A model generated the notes under the pieces. That model saw nothing but the letters and a program-made list of their open reading frames with translations. It had not been told where the DNA came from and made no database searches. A program made the position numbers and the translations under genes. Shown here piece after piece: positions 14,655 through 16,247 of a stretch of DNA of 16,247 bases (position 1 is the stretch's first letter; each line of letters begins with the position of its first letter). Location: positions 1 through 16,247 of the forward strand of contig CADBQJ010000223.1 in NCBI GenBank assembly GCA_902796785.1. Direction: 5' to 3'. The DNA comes from Fibrobacter succinogenes (lineage in GTDB: Bacteria > Fibrobacterota > Fibrobacteria > Fibrobacterales > CADBQJ01).

Positions 14655-14711
14655 ATTCGGGGCGAAATCTAGAAAAGAGCGGTAAATTTAAGGCGATTTC
14701 CGGCCAAAGCC

Positions 14712-14740
14712 TTGCGCCACCCCCGGCGGATGGGTATTTT
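14712..14740 (+). promoter_or_regulatory. Candidate sigma-70-like promoter of nadB
   Basis: TTGCGC (14712-14717) and TATTTT (14735-14740) are separated by exactly 17 nt and end 22 nt before the nadB start, leaving a short leader with the ribosome binding site GGAGG at 14753-14757. The same bases also fit the Bacteroidota-type pattern TTTG-N19/20-TAnnTTTG (CTTG, then TATTTTTG at 14735-14742), so the class of sigma factor cannot be told from sequence alone. Confidence 0.55.
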
Positions 14741-14762
14741 TGCCCCCCAAACGGAGGCGAAT

Positions 14763-16247
14763 ATGGATCGCCAATTTGATTTCCTGGTCATCGGAAGCGG
14801 AATCGCCGGCCTCTCCTTCGCGCTGCGGTGCGCCCCCCTGGGCTCCGTCGCGCTGATCACCAAGGCCCACAGCGAAGACGGCTCCACCAACCGCGCCCAG
14901 GGCGGCATCGCCTCCGCCGTCGAAGCCACCGACAGCGTCGAGAGCCACGTCGCCGACACCCTCGAGGCCGGCGCGGGCCTCTGCCGGGTCGAAGCCGTCC
15001 GCACCCTGGCCGAAAACGGCCCCGAAATCATCCGCCAGCTGATCGACTGGGGGGTCCGCTTCACCCGCCAGCGCGTCAACCCCCAGGAGACCTACCCCTA
15101 CCACCTCGCGCTCGAAGGGGGCCACTCCCACCGCCGCATCCTCCACGCCGACGACCTGACCGGCGCCGAGGTGATGCGCGCCCTGCTGGAGGAGGTGAAG
15201 AAGTTCCCCTCGGTCCGCCTGTTCGAGAGCCACACCGCCATCGACCTCCTCCGCGAAGGGGACGGCGAGGGGCGCTGCTGCGGCGCGCTCGTGCTCGACC
15301 GCGCCACCGGCGAGACGGAGCGCGTCCTCTCGAAGGTGACGGTCCTCGCCACCGGCGGCGCCGGGCAGGTCTTCCTCCACACCACCAACCACGAAGTCTC
15401 CAGCGGCGACGGCATCGCCATGGCCTGGCGCGCGGGCGCCGAGTGCGCCGACATGGAGTTCATGCAGTTCCACCCCACCTCGCTGGCCATCCCCGGCGCC
15501 GACAACTTCCTCATCTCCGAGGCGGTCCGCGGCCACGGCGGCATCCTCCGCAACCAGCTGGGCGAGGCCTTCATGGCCAACGAGCATCCGCGCAAGGACC
15601 TGGCCCCGCGCGACATCGTGGCCCGCGCCATCGACCGCCAGATGCGCCTCCACGGGCTCGACAACGTCTGGCTCGACGTCACCCACATCGGAGACCGCGA
15701 CCTGCGCTTCTTCTTCCCGAACATCTACCGCGAGTGCCGCAAGTACGGCGTGGAGATCGAGAAGACCCCCATCCCGGTCGTCCCCGCGGCCCACTACATG
15801 TGCGGCGGCGTGATGGTCGACACCAACTCCGAGACCTCGATCCCCGGGCTCTACGCCTGCGGCGAAACCTCCTGCACCGGGGTCCACGGCGCCAACCGCC
15901 TGGCCTCCAACTCGCTGCTCGAAAGCGTGGTCTTCGCCCTGCGCGCCGCCGAGGACGCCAAGCGCTACCTGGCCATGCCCGCCCCCAAGGCCCCCGCCGC
16001 CGCTCCGCTCCGCCGCTTCTCCCCCATGGGCGCCGAGTGGAAGGACGAGGAGCTGGAGCTCCGCACGCTGATGTGGAAGAAGGTGGGGATCGTCCGCAAC
16101 GACGCCGACCTGGCCGACGCCGCGCTCGAGATCGAAGCGCTCCGCACCCGCGTCGACATCGCCTGGCAGAGCTCGCCCGTGATCAACCTGCGCCTCTCCC
16201 GTTTGCGGAATTTGAGCCAGGTGGCCGCCCTGCTGGTCGAAGCCGCC
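14763..16247 (+). CDS. nadB: L-aspartate oxidase NadB (3' end outside the window)
   Basis: NadB oxidises L-aspartate to iminoaspartate with FAD, which NadA then condenses to quinolinate in de novo NAD synthesis in the cytoplasm. The first 495 codons are present; E. coli NadB is 540 residues, so only a short C-terminal piece is missing. Visible are the FAD-binding DFLVIGSGIAGLSFAL (6-21), STNRAQGGIA (41-50), LEGGHSHRRILHADDLTG (117-134), the flavin-site ATGGAGQVF (196-204), MQFHPTSL (234-241), SEAVRGHGGIL (252-262), VVPAAHYMCGG (339-349) and GANRLASNSLLE (376-387). His237, Arg283, His344 and Arg379 occupy the positions expected of the substrate-binding residues. The TGVHGANRLASNSL ending distinguishes it poorly from SdhA/FrdA, but the missing covalent-FAD histidine context and EGGHSHRR favour NadB. 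ATG 14763 follows GGAGG with a 5-nt spacer. It is divergent from ppiD. Confidence 0.95.
   Translation, partial: MDRQFDFLVIGSGIAGLSFALRCAPLGSVALITKAHSEDGSTNRAQGGIASAVEATDSVESHVADTLEAGAGLCRVEAVRTLAENGPEIIRQLIDWGVRFTRQRVNPQETYPYHLALEGGHSHRRILHADDLTGAEVMRALLEEVKKFPSVRLFESHTAIDLLREGDGEGRCCGALVLDRATGETERVLSKVTVLATGGAGQVFLHTTNHEVSSGDGIAMAWRAGAECADMEFMQFHPTSLAIPGADNFLISEAVRGHGGILRNQLGEAFMANEHPRKDLAPRDIVARAIDRQMRLHGLDNVWLDVTHIGDRDLRFFFPNIYRECRKYGVEIEKTPIPVVPAAHYMCGGVMVDTNSETSIPGLYACGETSCTGVHGANRLASNSLLESVVFALRAAEDAKRYLAMPAPKAPAAAPLRRFSPMGAEWKDEELELRTLMWKKVGIVRNDADLADAALEIEALRTRVDIAWQSSPVINLRLSRLRNLSQVAALLVEAA

Larger units (their letters stand above)
14592..14762. other. Divergent intergenic region between ppiD and nadB
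   Basis: These 171 nt separate two divergently transcribed genes and must hold both promoters. The nadB promoter is recognisable near its right end. For the minus-strand operon, an AT-rich island at 14666-14700 (containing TAAATTTA read from 14690 to 14683, and CTAGA at 14670-14674) is the likely promoter zone, but no -35/-10 pair with good spacing could be assigned. No small open frame with a ribosome binding site was found. Confidence 0.6.

Noticed and set aside
14688..15887. A 399-codon minus-strand open frame opposite nadB.
   Set aside because: Shadow of nadB, rich in Gly, Val and Asp; nadB shows the whole set of flavoenzyme motifs.
1..16247. Search for CRISPR arrays, tRNA or rRNA genes, insertion-sequence ends and phage or toxin genes.
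   Set aside because: No regularly spaced repeats, cloverleaf-like segments, transposase motifs or target-site duplications were seen; nearly every base lies in one of the genes listed.

Overview
The window is very GC-rich (around 70% by eye) and comes from a diderm bacterium: it encodes a TonB-dependent outer-membrane receptor, an ExbB/ExbD/TonB energy module and an outer-membrane-type lipoprotein. The receptor's plug (KRMPG, LPGV, VRGG, DQN, GFPARYGNRLSSVL) and its partner lipoprotein resemble the TonB receptor/DUF4249 pairs of Bacteroidota and relatives, while the energy module has the gene order of the Vibrio TonB2 system. A member of the FCB superphylum, perhaps Fibrobacterota, would fit; this placement is inference and no marker here settles it.

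Region 1 (1-3738, minus strand) is the head of a division and cell-wall (dcw) cluster: mraZ, rsmH, ftsL, ftsI with a C-terminal PASTA domain, and the first 85 codons of murE, which runs off the left edge. Each gene overlaps the next. Upstream of mraZ lies a recognisable MraZ operator, three TGGKN-type repeats at a 10-nt period, beside a TA-rich -10 candidate.

Region 2 (3789-14591, minus strand) is one tightly packed gene string of nine genes: a membrane-anchored PpiD-like foldase, a TonB-dependent receptor, a cysteine-rich DUF4249-like lipoprotein, a DUF3450-type coiled-coil protein, a TtpC-like MotA/TolQ/ExbB protein with a long periplasmic N-terminus, a second short ExbB, ExbD, TonB and a secreted TPR protein. 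Junctions range from a 17-nt overlap to a 17-nt gap, and a clear intrinsic terminator closes the string at 3789-3818. The likely job is import of one substrate: foldase and lipoprotein support the receptor, and the six-gene module downstream powers it. The substrate cannot be read from the sequence.

Region 3 (14592-16247) is a 171-nt divergent intergenic region holding a good nadB promoter, then nadB (L-aspartate oxidase, first step of de novo NAD synthesis) on the plus strand, truncated by the right edge after 495 codons.

No tRNA, rRNA, CRISPR array, insertion sequence or phage gene was seen. The most unusual content is the fusion, in one operon, of a Bacteroidota-style receptor/lipoprotein pair with a complete TonB2-style energy module, plus the 12-cysteine domain of the lipoprotein.
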